This document shows, piece by piece, positions 9,329 to 17,987 of a DNA stretch of 64,000 nt. Origin of the DNA: Verrucomicrobia bacterium S94 (GTDB taxonomy: Bacteria > Verrucomicrobiota > Kiritimatiellia > Kiritimatiellales > Pontiellaceae); the NCBI GenBank assembly GCA_004299845.1, contig CP036201.1:682001-746000 (forward strand), written 5' to 3'. The notes beneath the pieces are model-generated. The model did not search any database. It was not told the origin of the DNA and worked only from the letters and a program-made list of their open reading frames with translations. The position numbers and the translations under genes are program-made. Each line of letters starts with the position of its first letter. The stretch's first letter is position 1.

Positions 9329-9363
9329 AAAAAACCGCTCCCGATGGTCGGAAGCGGTTTTTC
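9329..9363. terminator. Intrinsic terminator after formate-THF ligase
   Basis: AAAACCGCT pairs with AGCGGTTTT around an inner CCGA/TCGG stem, with A and T tracts on both sides. It ends the metF-fusion/focA/fhs transcript on the minus strand. Confidence 0.85.
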
Positions 9364-9418
9364 GTGTAAATTATCCCCCATGAAGTAGAGGTTTTTGGGG
9401 TTTCCCGTTCTGTAAAAA

Positions 9419-11182
9419 CTAAAACAATCCTGTCACTTTTCCGGTATCCGTATCTACATCAATCTTCCGGAAACCCGGATTGCTTCCGGTGCCGGGCATC
9501 AGTTTGATATCGCCGGCGACCGGGACTATGAAACCGGCTCCTTTATAGGTCAGCACATCACGGATGGGTAAACGCCAGCCGGTTGGAGCTCCTTTAAGGT
9601 CAGGGTCGTGCGACAAACTTAAATGGGTTTTCACCATGCAGATGGCCATTCCGACGCTTTCCGGATCGTTCTGCATGGTTTCGATTTTCCGGTTCGCGGT
9701 TTCGGACCAGTCCACACCGTCGGCACCGTAGAGTTCGGTGGCGATTTTATGCACGCGGTTTTTCAGCGGCATGTCCAGATCATAGAGGAATTCAAACCGG
9801 TTTTCCTCTTCACAGGCTTCCACCACCGCCGCAGCCAGTTCAACCGCACCTTCGCCGCCATGTTCCCAGTGTTTGGAAACCGCACAGCGGGCTCCGGCTT
9901 CCTCGGCGATACGTCGTACCAGATTATGCTCCGCTTCGGTGTCCGTGTAAAATCCGTTGATGCAGACCACGGGACTTGCACCGCTTTTTTTAACGATGTT
10001 GATATGGGCCTTGAGATTTTCACAGCCTTGTTCAAGCAGGGTAAGTTCTTCGTGGGTGTACGCCGGATCAAGCGGTTGTCCGGGTTTCACCTGTGGTCCG
10101 CCGCCATGCATTTTGAGAGCGCGGACCGTGGCCACAATCACAACGGCATCCGGCTTCAGGCCGGAGCAGCGGCATTTCAGATTCCAGAATTTTTCGAACC
10201 CGATATCAGCTGCAAAACCGCTTTCCGTAACGAGGTATTCCCCCATTCGGATTCCAAGCATGTCAGCAATCACTGAATTCTGGCCGATGGCAATATTGGC
10301 AAAAGGTCCGGCATGAACGAGGACCGGATTGCCTTCAATGGTCTGGATCAGATTCGGGTTCAGTGCCTCCAGCATAATGGCGCACATGGCACCATCCACT
10401 TCGAGATCGGCCGTTGTGATCTCTTTTCCGGACCGGCTGTAGGCCACCACCATTCTGGAAATGCGTTCGCGCATATCCTTCAGACTGTTGGAAACAGCCA
10501 GAATGGCCATCAGTTCGCTGGAGACGGAAATAGCAAAACCGGACTCCATTTCAAGGCCGTCCATTTTTCCGCCTTTACCGATGGTGATATTGCGAAGCGA
10601 CTGGGCACAGAAATCCATCACCCATTTGAGCTGCACGCGCTCGGGATCGATGTCGAGCCGTTCGATGCCGATCTGCGCGAGGCGTTCGTCGTCGTAATTG
10701 TTTTCATGCTGCATACGGGCGGTAAGCGCCACCATACAGAGATTGTGAGCGTTGGTGATGGCGTCGATATCGCCGGTAAGTCCGAGGGTGAACGGGGCGA
10801 GCGGAATGCATTGTGCCAGCCCGCCTCCGGCGGCGGAACCTTTGATATTGAAGGTGGGGCCTCCGCTGGGCTGCCGTATGGCACCGACCGGTTTTTTCCC
10901 GATTCTTCCAAGACCTTCCACCAGGCCCATGGTTGTAGTGGTTTTCCCTTCGCCAAGCGGGGTGGGGGTGATCGCGGTGACGTCGACATATTTTCCGGGT
11001 TTGGTATGTCTGACGCGGTTCCACGTTTTGTTGTAGTCGATTTTGGCGACATTGCGTCCCATCGGAATCAGTTCGCCGTCCTGCAGGCCGAGTTTTTCAG
11101 CAATCTCCTGGATCGGTTTCATTTGTTTTTCGGCGGCTTCGGCAATCTGCCAGTCGGCCATCTGTGTCGGGTCGAGTTTCAT
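9419..11182 (-). CDS. fhs: Formate--tetrahydrofolate ligase
   Basis: A 587-residue formyl-THF synthetase with the ATP loop [49 protein letters not shown] and the C-terminal [16 protein letters not shown]. It interconverts formate + ATP + THF and formyl-THF. With MetF, FolD and a formate channel next to it, it can run in the ATP-forming direction during methyl-group oxidation. The start is ATG 11182, preceded by a clear AGGAG 6 nt away; the upstream in-frame ATG (11206) lacks such a site. It follows focA by 35 nt. Confidence 0.97.
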   Translation of the reverse strand: MKLDPTQMADWQIAEAAEKQMKPIQEIAEKLGLQDGELIPMGRNVAKIDYNKTWNRVRHTKPGKYVDVTAITPTPLGEGKTTTTMGLVEGLGRIGKKPVGAIRQPSGGPTFNIKGSAAGGGLAQCIPLAPFTLGLTGDIDAITNAHNLCMVALTARMQHENNYDDERLAQIGIERLDIDPERVQLKWVMDFCAQSLRNITIGKGGKMDGLEMESGFAISVSSELMAILAVSNSLKDMRERISRMVVAYSRSGKEITTADLEVDGAMCAIMLEALNPNLIQTIEGNPVLVHAGPFANIAIGQNSVIADMLGIRMGEYLVTESGFAADIGFEKFWNLKCRCSGLKPDAVVIVATVRALKMHGGGPQVKPGQPLDPAYTHEELTLLEQGCENLKAHINIVKKSGASPVVCINGFYTDTEAEHNLVRRIAEEAGARCAVSKHWEHGGEGAVELAAAVVEACEEENRFEFLYDLDMPLKNRVHKIATELYGADGVDWSETANRKIETMQNDPESVGMAICMVKTHLSLSHDPDLKGAPTGWRLPIRDVLTYKGAGFIVPVAGDIKLMPGTGSNPGFRKIDVDTDTGKVTGLF

Positions 11183-11217
11183 TATCTTCTCCTCTAAACG
11201 TTCCAAAGATTGGAAAA

Positions 11218-12054
11218 TCAGTCTTCCTGTTTGCGCAGATAAAGAATCCAGTAGATTGTACCTACAAAAACGGCGCCGCCGACCATATTGCCCACTGTTA
11301 CCGGCAGCAGATTGTTCAGCAGAAAGCGTTGCATGGTTAGGTTCGAAAGGTCAGTGCCGTGCAGTTGTACCGCAATATCAGGATTGGATTTCAGGAGCAG
11401 ACCGGCAGGAATCAGATACATGTTTGCAATGCTGTGCTCAAATCCCATCGCCACAAAGGCGGTAATCGGAAAAATGATGGCGAGGATTTTATCGGTTACG
11501 GAACGGGAGCTGTAGCAGAGCCAGATGGCGAGGCAGACCAGAATATTGCAGAGCATGCCGCTGACAAACGCGGCGGTCATTGTATGACTGACTTTATAAT
11601 TCGCAATCGCCACCGCCTTGGCGCCGATCACTCCGCCGTTATCCGTCCAGTGTCCACTGAGGTGAAAAAGCAGCAGCATGGCCAGAGAGCCCGCCAGATT
11701 TCCCAGGAATACAAAGACCCACCCTTTGAGCATTCGTGAAATTTTCACTTTTTTCGACAGGCAGCCCATCACCACCAGCGTGTCACCCGTAAACAGGTCA
11801 GCGCCGGCCACAATCACCAGAATCAGCCCCAGTGAAAAGGCCAGGCCGCCGATCAGTTTGGTGAGCCCGAATCCCATGGTTGATCCGGTGATGACCGTGG
11901 TGTAAAACGCGCCGCCCAGTGCGATGAAGGAGCCGGCCTGCACGGCCAGAAAAAAAGCGCTGATAATATCGCGGTTGGCTTTGCGCAGGGCGGAAGCCTC
12001 GGCCCGTCTGGCCATTGCCGCAGGAATATATGCATCGTATCGTTCGTCATTCAT
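11218..12054 (-). CDS. FocA/FNT-family formate channel
   Basis: A 278-residue formate/nitrite transporter family member with six or so hydrophobic segments, including [42 protein letters not shown] and [16 protein letters not shown] (the family's N-x-L-V-C-x-A-x-W signature). [13 protein letters not shown] supplies the central pore histidine region. It is embedded between the MetF-methyltransferase fusion (26 nt upstream) and fhs (35 nt downstream), which strongly suggests formate as its substrate and export, or uptake, coupled to Fhs. Confidence 0.92.
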   Translation of the reverse strand: MNDERYDAYIPAAMARRAEASALRKANRDIISAFFLAVQAGSFIALGGAFYTTVITGSTMGFGLTKLIGGLAFSLGLILVIVAGADLFTGDTLVVMGCLSKKVKISRMLKGWVFVFLGNLAGSLAMLLLFHLSGHWTDNGGVIGAKAVAIANYKVSHTMTAAFVSGMLCNILVCLAIWLCYSSRSVTDKILAIIFPITAFVAMGFEHSIANMYLIPAGLLLKSNPDIAVQLHGTDLSNLTMQRFLLNNLLPVTVGNMVGGAVFVGTIYWILYLRKQED

Positions 12055-12080
12055 TAAAATGTAACCCTTTGAAACCTGAA

Positions 12081-14504
12081 TTAAGTCCGCAGACTGTCAC
12101 AGAATTCGCCCATCAGTTCAATCGCATCGTTTGTTTTCTCCAAAGAGCCGTCCATGGCCGCATAGGCGGATACCAGCTTGACCAGTTTCGGATCGGCGGG
12201 TCTGGTGCCGAAGCGGTGTCGGGCATTTACAATTCCGGCATCCAGACCGTAACGCATGGCCACTTCGACATAGGCGCGCATGATGCCGATTTTCCGGCCC
12301 GGAAGATCGCGGCAGCTGTTGCTGATTCCCATGGAAAAATGAACCCCTTTCATTTCCGGAAGCGCTTTGAGGGCTTTGATGGTTTCGAACGCGCGGTAGG
12401 TGTAGCCCGGAGTGCCGGGCATCATCGGCATGTCGATAGCCAGCGGAAAAGCGGTGGTATCAAAAATAACGGCATCATTTTCGAAGCCGTATTCCATGGC
12501 TTTGGTATGAATCTGTCTGGCCAGAGCCACGAGATCTTCCACTGTGTCGTTTCCGGCACCGGAACCCTTTTCGTTCGTCAGCATACCGATAAAGACGAAA
12601 TCATACTCTTTCCTGAGCGACATCAGCTTGTCCGCCGTATGGACTTTGATGGAATTGACCAGTGGTTTTTTTACGGGACAGTCTGTGCGATACCATTCCT
12701 TCAGGCCGGCAATTAAGACCTGATCGTCTGAGCTGTCGATACAGACCGGAACCGTGCCGCCCCAGCGACGCACAAGCCGGACATATTCCTTCATAATCCG
12801 GACGGCCAACTGCGGGTCGGATTCACCGAAGGCGTCGACATTGACCGCAATATAGTCCGCTCCGTCAGCCGCCTGACTTTCGATCAGAGCCCGGATATAT
12901 TCCAGTTGCGGACTGTCCGCGGAATAAGCCGTTTCGCCCAGGCGGTGCAGATCCCGCATAACCGCGCCGTGTTTGGGAATGGAGGCATGGATGTCTTCGC
13001 CGATGGTGATGATTGCATTTTTCATGGTGTGGTCCTTTCCGAACAGGTAGTTGAGAATTGATGAGGTGTGCTGCAGTGCCGGATTACGCGGGCGGTTGAT
13101 GGTCTGCCGAAGTCTGGTCAGGCCGCCGCTCCGGGCTTTGGCCGCTTTATAAATCTGTTCACCCCGGCAGATCACTCCTTCGGCATTTCCGCAGGTCCCG
13201 TCGGGTTTGGCATCGCCGCACGGGGCATTGGCCAGTCCCTTGGCACATCCGCCCATGGTGCAGTAGCCGAAATTTTCAACCAGATAGCAGTCACCGCATG
13301 CTGTGCATTCGAATAGGGAGTGCTTGATTGCGCGCTCCACGGCGAACAGGGACTTACGGGCGGTCCCGTTTTCTTTACTGCCGTCCATGATTTTTTTCAG
13401 GGTCCGGAATCCTTTGCATTCGGGATCAAGCAGATGGTTGTGCGCTCGGTCGAACCAGCGGTCGTGGCGGGTTGGTTTGTTCGGGCTGAGTGCTATGCGA
13501 CGGTCCTGGTCGTCATAGAGATAAAAGGGATTTTCCGGCGGCCAGCACAGATTTTCGCAGTCCTCGCTCCACGTATCGCCGATTTCAGCGGCCCGGTTGA
13601 GCAAACGGCAGAAAAGCTCATATTCGTGTACGCCGCCGATATCAACGCCGTCGTAACCGAGCGAGCGATACATGGCAATCTGTCGGGCGCAGCGTTCAAC
13701 CTGTTCTTCGAACCGTTCGGTCTTGAGTCTGGCCAGAAGGGCGTCGCTGACAAAACAGCCCGGCAGTCGGCCGGCATTCATCAGGTGCGGTGCAGAGTTG
13801 GTTGTCGTGAGAAAATAGGCGTTTCCCAGAATGGGAAGGGTTAGTCCGGTCTCTTTTCTATAGAGCATCAGTTCCCGGGCTTTTCTCCAATCCCAGCCAA
13901 CCTGCGTTATAAAAAAGCGCGCCCCCGAAGCGGCTTTCTTTTCCATCTTAAAATACTGCTGCATCTGGGAGGCTTCGGTGTATTTATAGGGCGATACGGC
14001 CGCTCCCGGAAAGAGCAGGTTCAGCCCGGCGAGCCGGCCCGGTGTGGCGGAGAGCAGCAGGGCCCGGTTGTTTTCAGAAATAAGCTGCAGCAGGCCGACG
14101 GCCTCCCGGTCAAATACACCCTTGGCCGAAGTCGGTTTGTCTCCGGTAAGAGCCAGCACACTCTGCACGCCGCGTTGCCGGTAGCCGGTCAGCAGAGAGT
14201 TCAACGCCGCCTGGTTATGATCTTTGCAACTGATATGCGGAATAAAATCCGGATGATTCGGCAGATCGGTAGTTGAGAGCAGCGTCAGAATATCAGAGGG
14301 GTCGAGGTTGGAAACGCCGCCTGGATTCTGGGGGAGGGTAATGGCGGCAAAATCAAAATCAGGCGGAATACTCCGATTTCCGGAAGCGGCATAGTCGCTC
14401 AGGAATCTACGGATAGGTTCGACTGTGTATCCGCGTCCCGGCATCAGTTCGGCCAGTACCGTGAAGGTATCCGAATCGTTTAGTCTTTCTTTTAACGGTC
14501 TCAT
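12081..14504 (-). CDS. MetF / MTHFR C-terminal domain / pterin-binding methyltransferase fusion
   Basis: An 807-residue protein with three parts. Residues 1-300 are a methylene-THF reductase barrel (TVLAELMPGRGYTVEP, LALTGDKPTSAKGVFD). Residues about 400-465 are the Cys-rich MTHFR C-terminal domain seen in acetogen MetV (CTACGDC, GGCAKGLANAPCGD, GTCGN). Residues 494-807 are a dihydropteroate-synthase-fold methyltransferase of the AcsE/MtrH type (ADYIAVNVDAFGES, VPVCIDSS, KPLVNSIKV). It would pass methyl groups between the corrinoid protein and THF and oxidise methyl-THF. The start at 14504 has AAAGGA 5 nt upstream. Met494 (ATG at 13025) also has AAAGGA 7 nt upstream, so the third part may also be made separately. 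Confidence 0.88.
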   Translation of the reverse strand: MRPLKERLNDSDTFTVLAELMPGRGYTVEPIRRFLSDYAASGNRSIPPDFDFAAITLPQNPGGVSNLDPSDILTLLSTTDLPNHPDFIPHISCKDHNQAALNSLLTGYRQRGVQSVLALTGDKPTSAKGVFDREAVGLLQLISENNRALLLSATPGRLAGLNLLFPGAAVSPYKYTEASQMQQYFKMEKKAASGARFFITQVGWDWRKARELMLYRKETGLTLPILGNAYFLTTTNSAPHLMNAGRLPGCFVSDALLARLKTERFEEQVERCARQIAMYRSLGYDGVDIGGVHEYELFCRLLNRAAEIGDTWSEDCENLCWPPENPFYLYDDQDRRIALSPNKPTRHDRWFDRAHNHLLDPECKGFRTLKKIMDGSKENGTARKSLFAVERAIKHSLFECTACGDCYLVENFGYCTMGGCAKGLANAPCGDAKPDGTCGNAEGVICRGEQIYKAAKARSGGLTRLRQTINRPRNPALQHTSSILNYLFGKDHTMKNAIITIGEDIHASIPKHGAVMRDLHRLGETAYSADSPQLEYIRALIESQAADGADYIAVNVDAFGESDPQLAVRIMKEYVRLVRRWGGTVPVCIDSSDDQVLIAGLKEWYRTDCPVKKPLVNSIKVHTADKLMSLRKEYDFVFIGMLTNEKGSGAGNDTVEDLVALARQIHTKAMEYGFENDAVIFDTTAFPLAIDMPMMPGTPGYTYRAFETIKALKALPEMKGVHFSMGISNSCRDLPGRKIGIMRAYVEVAMRYGLDAGIVNARHRFGTRPADPKLVKLVSAYAAMDGSLEKTNDAIELMGEFCDSLRT
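13020..13040 (-). promoter_or_regulatory. Internal ribosome-binding site and start inside the MetF fusion
   Basis: AAAGGA, 7 nt, then ATG at 13025-13023, in frame exactly at the boundary between the linker after the MTHFR C-terminal domain and the AcsE/MtrH-like domain. It could yield a free 314-residue methyltransferase. Confidence 0.5.
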
Positions 14505-14577
14505 GAAAATCCTTTGTCCGAACGTTAAAGAGGTTTCCATAAAACGGATGCGTATGAATAGAAAGATAGTTGATTGA

Positions 14578-14595
14578 AATGGTCATATATTGCTG
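14578..14595 (-). promoter_or_regulatory. Candidate C1-regulon operator upstream of metF fusion
   Basis: AATGGTCATATATTGCTG, 74-91 nt before the start at 14504. It shares 13 of 18 bases, including both ends, with 9310-9327 upstream of the corrinoid-protein gene. Assignment to the PocR/AraC protein at 15729 is inference. Confidence 0.4.
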
Positions 14596-14608
14596 TATTT
14601 AAATAAAT

Positions 14609-14648
14609 AAACCGGAAAATCCGTTGTTTTTACGGATTTACCGGTTTT
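14609..14648. terminator. Intrinsic terminator after folD
   Basis: AAACCGG and AAATCCGT pair with ACGGATTT and CCGGTTT (one mismatch), and a T-rich run follows on the minus strand. It isolates folD from the metF fusion. Confidence 0.85.
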
Positions 14649-14670
14649 CGAATAGGTTGATCCTGCTGAG

Positions 14671-15573
14671 TCAGCCTTCCAGCGGGGAGCGCAGAAAATG
14701 GGCGTGGTAATGCTGTTTCTGGCGCTGAGCGGCGGTTACTGTGTTTTTCATGAGAATGGACAGGGTTACCGGACCGACGCCGCCGGGGACCGGTGTAATC
14801 CATCCGGCGGTTTCCTGACACGAGGCGTAATCGCAGTCGCCAACCACTTTGGATTTTCCGTTTTCATCTTCAATCACATTAATGCCGATATCGATGACCA
14901 CGGCTCCGGGTTTGATCATATCGCCGGTCAGCAGGCCGGCTTTGCCGACGGCCACGAAGACAACGTCCGCCCGGCGGGAATGGACTGCAACTTCGCGGGT
15001 CATGTGATGGCATACCGTGACCGTTGCACCTTCGGCCATCAGCAGAAAGGCAATCGGTTTGCCGACGATTTCGGAGTGACCGATCACGCAGGCTTCCAGA
15101 CCTTCGAGTTTCATTCCCGTGCTTTTCAGAATTTCAACCGAAGCCTTGGCGGTACATGGAGCCAGCTCCAGTTCGCCGTAAACAATATTTCCGATGGATT
15201 TCGGATGCATGCCTTCCACGTCTTTGAGCGGATGGATCGTTTCCTGCAGTGCTTTAATGGGCAGGTGTTCGGGGACCGGGCGCTGGAGAATAATGCCGGT
15301 GACGGTCGGATCGACATTCAGGTTGGTGATCGCGGCGGTCAGTTCGTCGACGGAAATATTGCGGGGATAGTGGCGTTCTTCGAATGCAATGCCCACTTTG
15401 TCGGCATTGCGCTTCTGGTTGCGTACGTAAAGATCTACGGCGTTGTCATCGCCCACTTTAATGGATACCAGTTTGGGGTTCCAGTTCTGCTGTTTAAGGG
15501 TAACAACATCCAGAGCAATTTGTTCGAGTAGTTTATCCGCCACCTCGCGGCCGGCAATATCATTGTGATTCAT
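14671..15573 (-). CDS. folD: Bifunctional methylene-THF dehydrogenase / methenyl-THF cyclohydrolase
   Basis: A 300-residue FolD. It shows the catalytic Tyr-Lys region as DNAVDLYVRNQKRNADKVGI, the signature GIILQRPVPEHL, the dinucleotide site VIGHSEIVGKPIAFLLM and the C-terminal TPVPGGVGPVT. It links methylene-THF to formyl-THF between MetF and Fhs. The start at 15573 has GGAGG 6 nt upstream; a longer frame (to 15645) has no such support. It is monocistronic, ends at a strong terminator and is divergent from the PocR/AraC regulator. Confidence 0.97.
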   Translation of the reverse strand: MNHNDIAGREVADKLLEQIALDVVTLKQQNWNPKLVSIKVGDDNAVDLYVRNQKRNADKVGIAFEERHYPRNISVDELTAAITNLNVDPTVTGIILQRPVPEHLPIKALQETIHPLKDVEGMHPKSIGNIVYGELELAPCTAKASVEILKSTGMKLEGLEACVIGHSEIVGKPIAFLLMAEGATVTVCHHMTREVAVHSRRADVVFVAVGKAGLLTGDMIKPGAVVIDIGINVIEDENGKSKVVGDCDYASCQETAGWITPVPGGVGPVTLSILMKNTVTAAQRQKQHYHAHFLRSPLEG

Positions 15574-15636
15574 CAGGTTCCTCCGTTGCTTTTTAAATAG
15601 GTTACCCCGAACCGGTCTTCGAGACAAAAAAGCGGA

Positions 15637-15655
15637 TTTGTTCAATATTAAACTG
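15637..15655. promoter_or_regulatory. Candidate operator in the folD/PocR-AraC divergent promoter
   Basis: Contains GTTCAATATT, the core shared with the sites at 9310 and 14578. It lies about 65-80 nt before folD and about 75-90 nt before the regulator, so it could serve either gene. Confidence 0.35.
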
Positions 15656-15728
15656 TTGTGTTCTTGTCGCTTCGCGCGCTTATAATCTTTTTTTCCAATC
15701 GTTTGAAATACTATTTATAGGCGGTGAT

Positions 15729-16940
15729 ATGTCGATCTTGTCAAAGAGGATGTTTAATTCGGTGGCGAAAGATTATCGGCGGCATAGCGGACTCCAATTG
15801 TGCCTGTCTGATTGCGATGGCCGGATTGTGATGCCGGACGAAACCAGTCCGGTGGAAAATCTGCCGTCGATGTGTCATCTGCGTTTGCATAATCTCAACG
15901 AAGCAGTGCGCTGGGGTGAATCACACGTTTTTTTTGTTGCACCGGGTATCATGAGCTGGCTGGTTCCGCTGGTTGACGGAGTCGAGGTGAAGGGCGGGCT
16001 TTGCGGCGGCTGTATTCTGCTGGAGGACGATCCGCTAAGTATCAATACTGCGGTCAACTATTTTGTGGGCGAAGGGGCTCGACGTAAGGATGCGGAGATT
16101 TTTGTCCGGGGACTGGAGGTTTTCGATCAGGAGCGTGTGCCGCAGGTGATGCATGCCCTGCAGGAGTCGTTTTACCAATACAGCGGGTGGAAACCGCTGA
16201 AGCTGATCCGGAATCGTGATCAGATGATCCAGCAGCGGCAGATTGCCGAAGAGATTCATCAGCGCAAGGTCGACCAGAACCGGGCCTACCCTTACGACGA
16301 CGAGCGTATTCTGCTTTCTCTCATTCGTGTGGGCGATCGCGCCGGTGCACGGAAAATGTTTAATAAAATGCTCGCGGCCATGTTTCTTTATTCTCCGAAA
16401 CCGGTCGTTGTTCGAGCGCGCGCCATTGAAATGATGGGCTATCTGGTCCGCACGGCGGTGGAGGACAGCCCGCTTGCGGAGCCGTTACTGGAACGGCACA
16501 TGAAATGGATTGAGGAAATTGTGGATACGCAGGATTTTGATGATCTCTGCAATGTACTGCGCGAAGCGCTCGATGATTTTATGAACAGTATTTTTCTGCA
16601 GGGCGTGAGTCCCGTAAGTCCGGCGGTTGGTAAAGCCCTGGACTATATAGCCGCCAATTATACCGAACCGATTTCGCTGGAGGATATCGCCGCCGCCGCC
16701 GGGCTCAGCACCTTCCGGATTGCTCATCTGCTCAAAGAGGCTACCGGTAAAACCGCGTTGCAGAATATTCATTATCTGCGTGTGCAGGAAGCGCGGCGTC
16801 TGCTTGAAGAAACCGACCTGAGCTGCACGGATATCGCCTACGAAACGGGATTCGGAGATCAGTCCTATTTCATTAAACAGTTTAAAAAATGGATGGGAAT
16901 AACACCGGCGAAATACCGGAAATCCAGCCGCGTTCGGTGA
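15729..16940 (+). CDS. PocR-domain AraC-family transcriptional regulator (C1 island)
   Basis: A 403-residue regulator. Residues about 5-150 resemble the PocR ligand-binding domain, with Cys pairs (CLSDCDG, GGLCGGCIL) and APGIMSWLVPLVDG. The middle is helical. Residues 300-400 hold the double helix-turn-helix of AraC proteins (ISLEDIAAAAGLSTFRIAHLLKEATG, SCTDIAYETGFGDQSYFIKQFKKWMG). It is divergent from folD, and candidate operators recur in front of several C1 genes, so it probably senses a C1 substrate or methylated compound. The ligand is unknown. Confidence 0.88.
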   Translation: MSILSKRMFNSVAKDYRRHSGLQLCLSDCDGRIVMPDETSPVENLPSMCHLRLHNLNEAVRWGESHVFFVAPGIMSWLVPLVDGVEVKGGLCGGCILLEDDPLSINTAVNYFVGEGARRKDAEIFVRGLEVFDQERVPQVMHALQESFYQYSGWKPLKLIRNRDQMIQQRQIAEEIHQRKVDQNRAYPYDDERILLSLIRVGDRAGARKMFNKMLAAMFLYSPKPVVVRARAIEMMGYLVRTAVEDSPLAEPLLERHMKWIEEIVDTQDFDDLCNVLREALDDFMNSIFLQGVSPVSPAVGKALDYIAANYTEPISLEDIAAAAGLSTFRIAHLLKEATGKTALQNIHYLRVQEARRLLEETDLSCTDIAYETGFGDQSYFIKQFKKWMGITPAKYRKSSRVR

Positions 16941-16990
16941 TGCCGGCTGCCGTCCGAGGCGGCGCTTGAGCGCCGGACTTCTCCTGTGAA

Positions 16991-17764
16991 CTATTCGTGT
17001 TTTATGCGGATCCGGTAATGCCGGTTTTCAATTTCTTCAGTCATGGTTTCTGACCATTGAATCAACTCTGAACTTCCGGTAATTTCTTCGATAACCGTCC
17101 AGTTGTTGGATGCAAGGCTGGATGTTTTCTCAATGAGATACGTGGCAAATTCCGATATATTGGTCCCTTCAAGTGCGGCGATATGATTGGTGGCGGTGAA
17201 CGATGTAATCTCAGGCTGCAGCATATCAACCCGCAGTTTGAAATAGTCGCCGCTGTTGAAATTTCCGCCCTGATTCAGCTGACTGTTTTCCACCGGGCCC
17301 CACCAGTAAAAGCCCGCACCGGAAGCGGTTCCCCGGGTTATCGTCGGGGCCAGTTCCGCACTGTCGAGTAGCTGTTCGTCCCAGCCGTCGCCTTCGGCAG
17401 AGAAACCGATATAGATATCTTTCGGTACACTCAGGCGCATGGGGAAGTGATACGCGCGAAAGTCCGTCGGACTGGATGAAGGGGTGTTGCTGAAGGTGGT
17501 TGTATAAATCGCATCACTGACCACATTGTCAAAAATCCACAGCCGGCAGTTCTGGTTGGTGCCTTTTATGGATAAAAACAGAGTGACGTTCGTGATGATG
17601 CCGCCATGGTGAAAATGGACATCATCCGCGAAAATATTGATGTCCCATGCCCCGCCGTATTCCGCTTCGGAGTCGGTTGTCTCATAGACGGGGATACTTC
17701 CGGCGGTCAGTGCGGTTGCAGCGGCAATCAAAAAACCGGCCATTGTTTGTATAGAAAGATCCAT
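16991..17764 (-). CDS. Secreted hypothetical protein
   Basis: A 257-residue protein with a signal peptide (LSIQTMAGFLIAAATALTAG) and a beta-rich body containing many Trp, Asn and Thr residues, typical of extracellular domains of this phylum. I do not recognise the family. The start ATG at 17764 has AAGGAG 7 nt upstream. It is monocistronic and converges with the AraC gene; a GC-rich hairpin at about 16952-16979 lies between them. Confidence 0.75.
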   Translation of the reverse strand: MDLSIQTMAGFLIAAATALTAGSIPVYETTDSEAEYGGAWDINIFADDVHFHHGGIITNVTLFLSIKGTNQNCRLWIFDNVVSDAIYTTTFSNTPSSSPTDFRAYHFPMRLSVPKDIYIGFSAEGDGWDEQLLDSAELAPTITRGTASGAGFYWWGPVENSQLNQGGNFNSGDYFKLRVDMLQPEITSFTATNHIAALEGTNISEFATYLIEKTSSLASNNWTVIEEITGSSELIQWSETMTEEIENRHYRIRIKHE

Positions 17765-17987
17765 CTTTTTTCTCCTTGGCAACATCCAACAGTAACAGGA
17801 TGTCGATTCGCGGAACAGGATGTCAAATAATTGAAGATAAATAAAGAAATAAATAAAATGTATATCTTTTTATGCTGAGTCTGAACAGCATATTTTGCGG
17901 CTGAGGCGTTGATGCATGTGCCCGTTCGAATGTTATCCGAAGATGTTCCGGGGCTCTGGGGAAGATCAGCCGTTTACGGAATTTATG

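Noticed and set aside
9218-9420. Possible cobalamin riboswitch before the corrinoid-protein gene
   Set aside because: I could not find a B12-box or the expected conserved helices; only an operator-like motif and a terminator are visible.
16952-16979. GC-rich hairpin between the AraC gene and the secreted-protein gene
   Set aside because: No T tract on either strand, so I do not call it a terminator, although its position between convergent genes would suit one.
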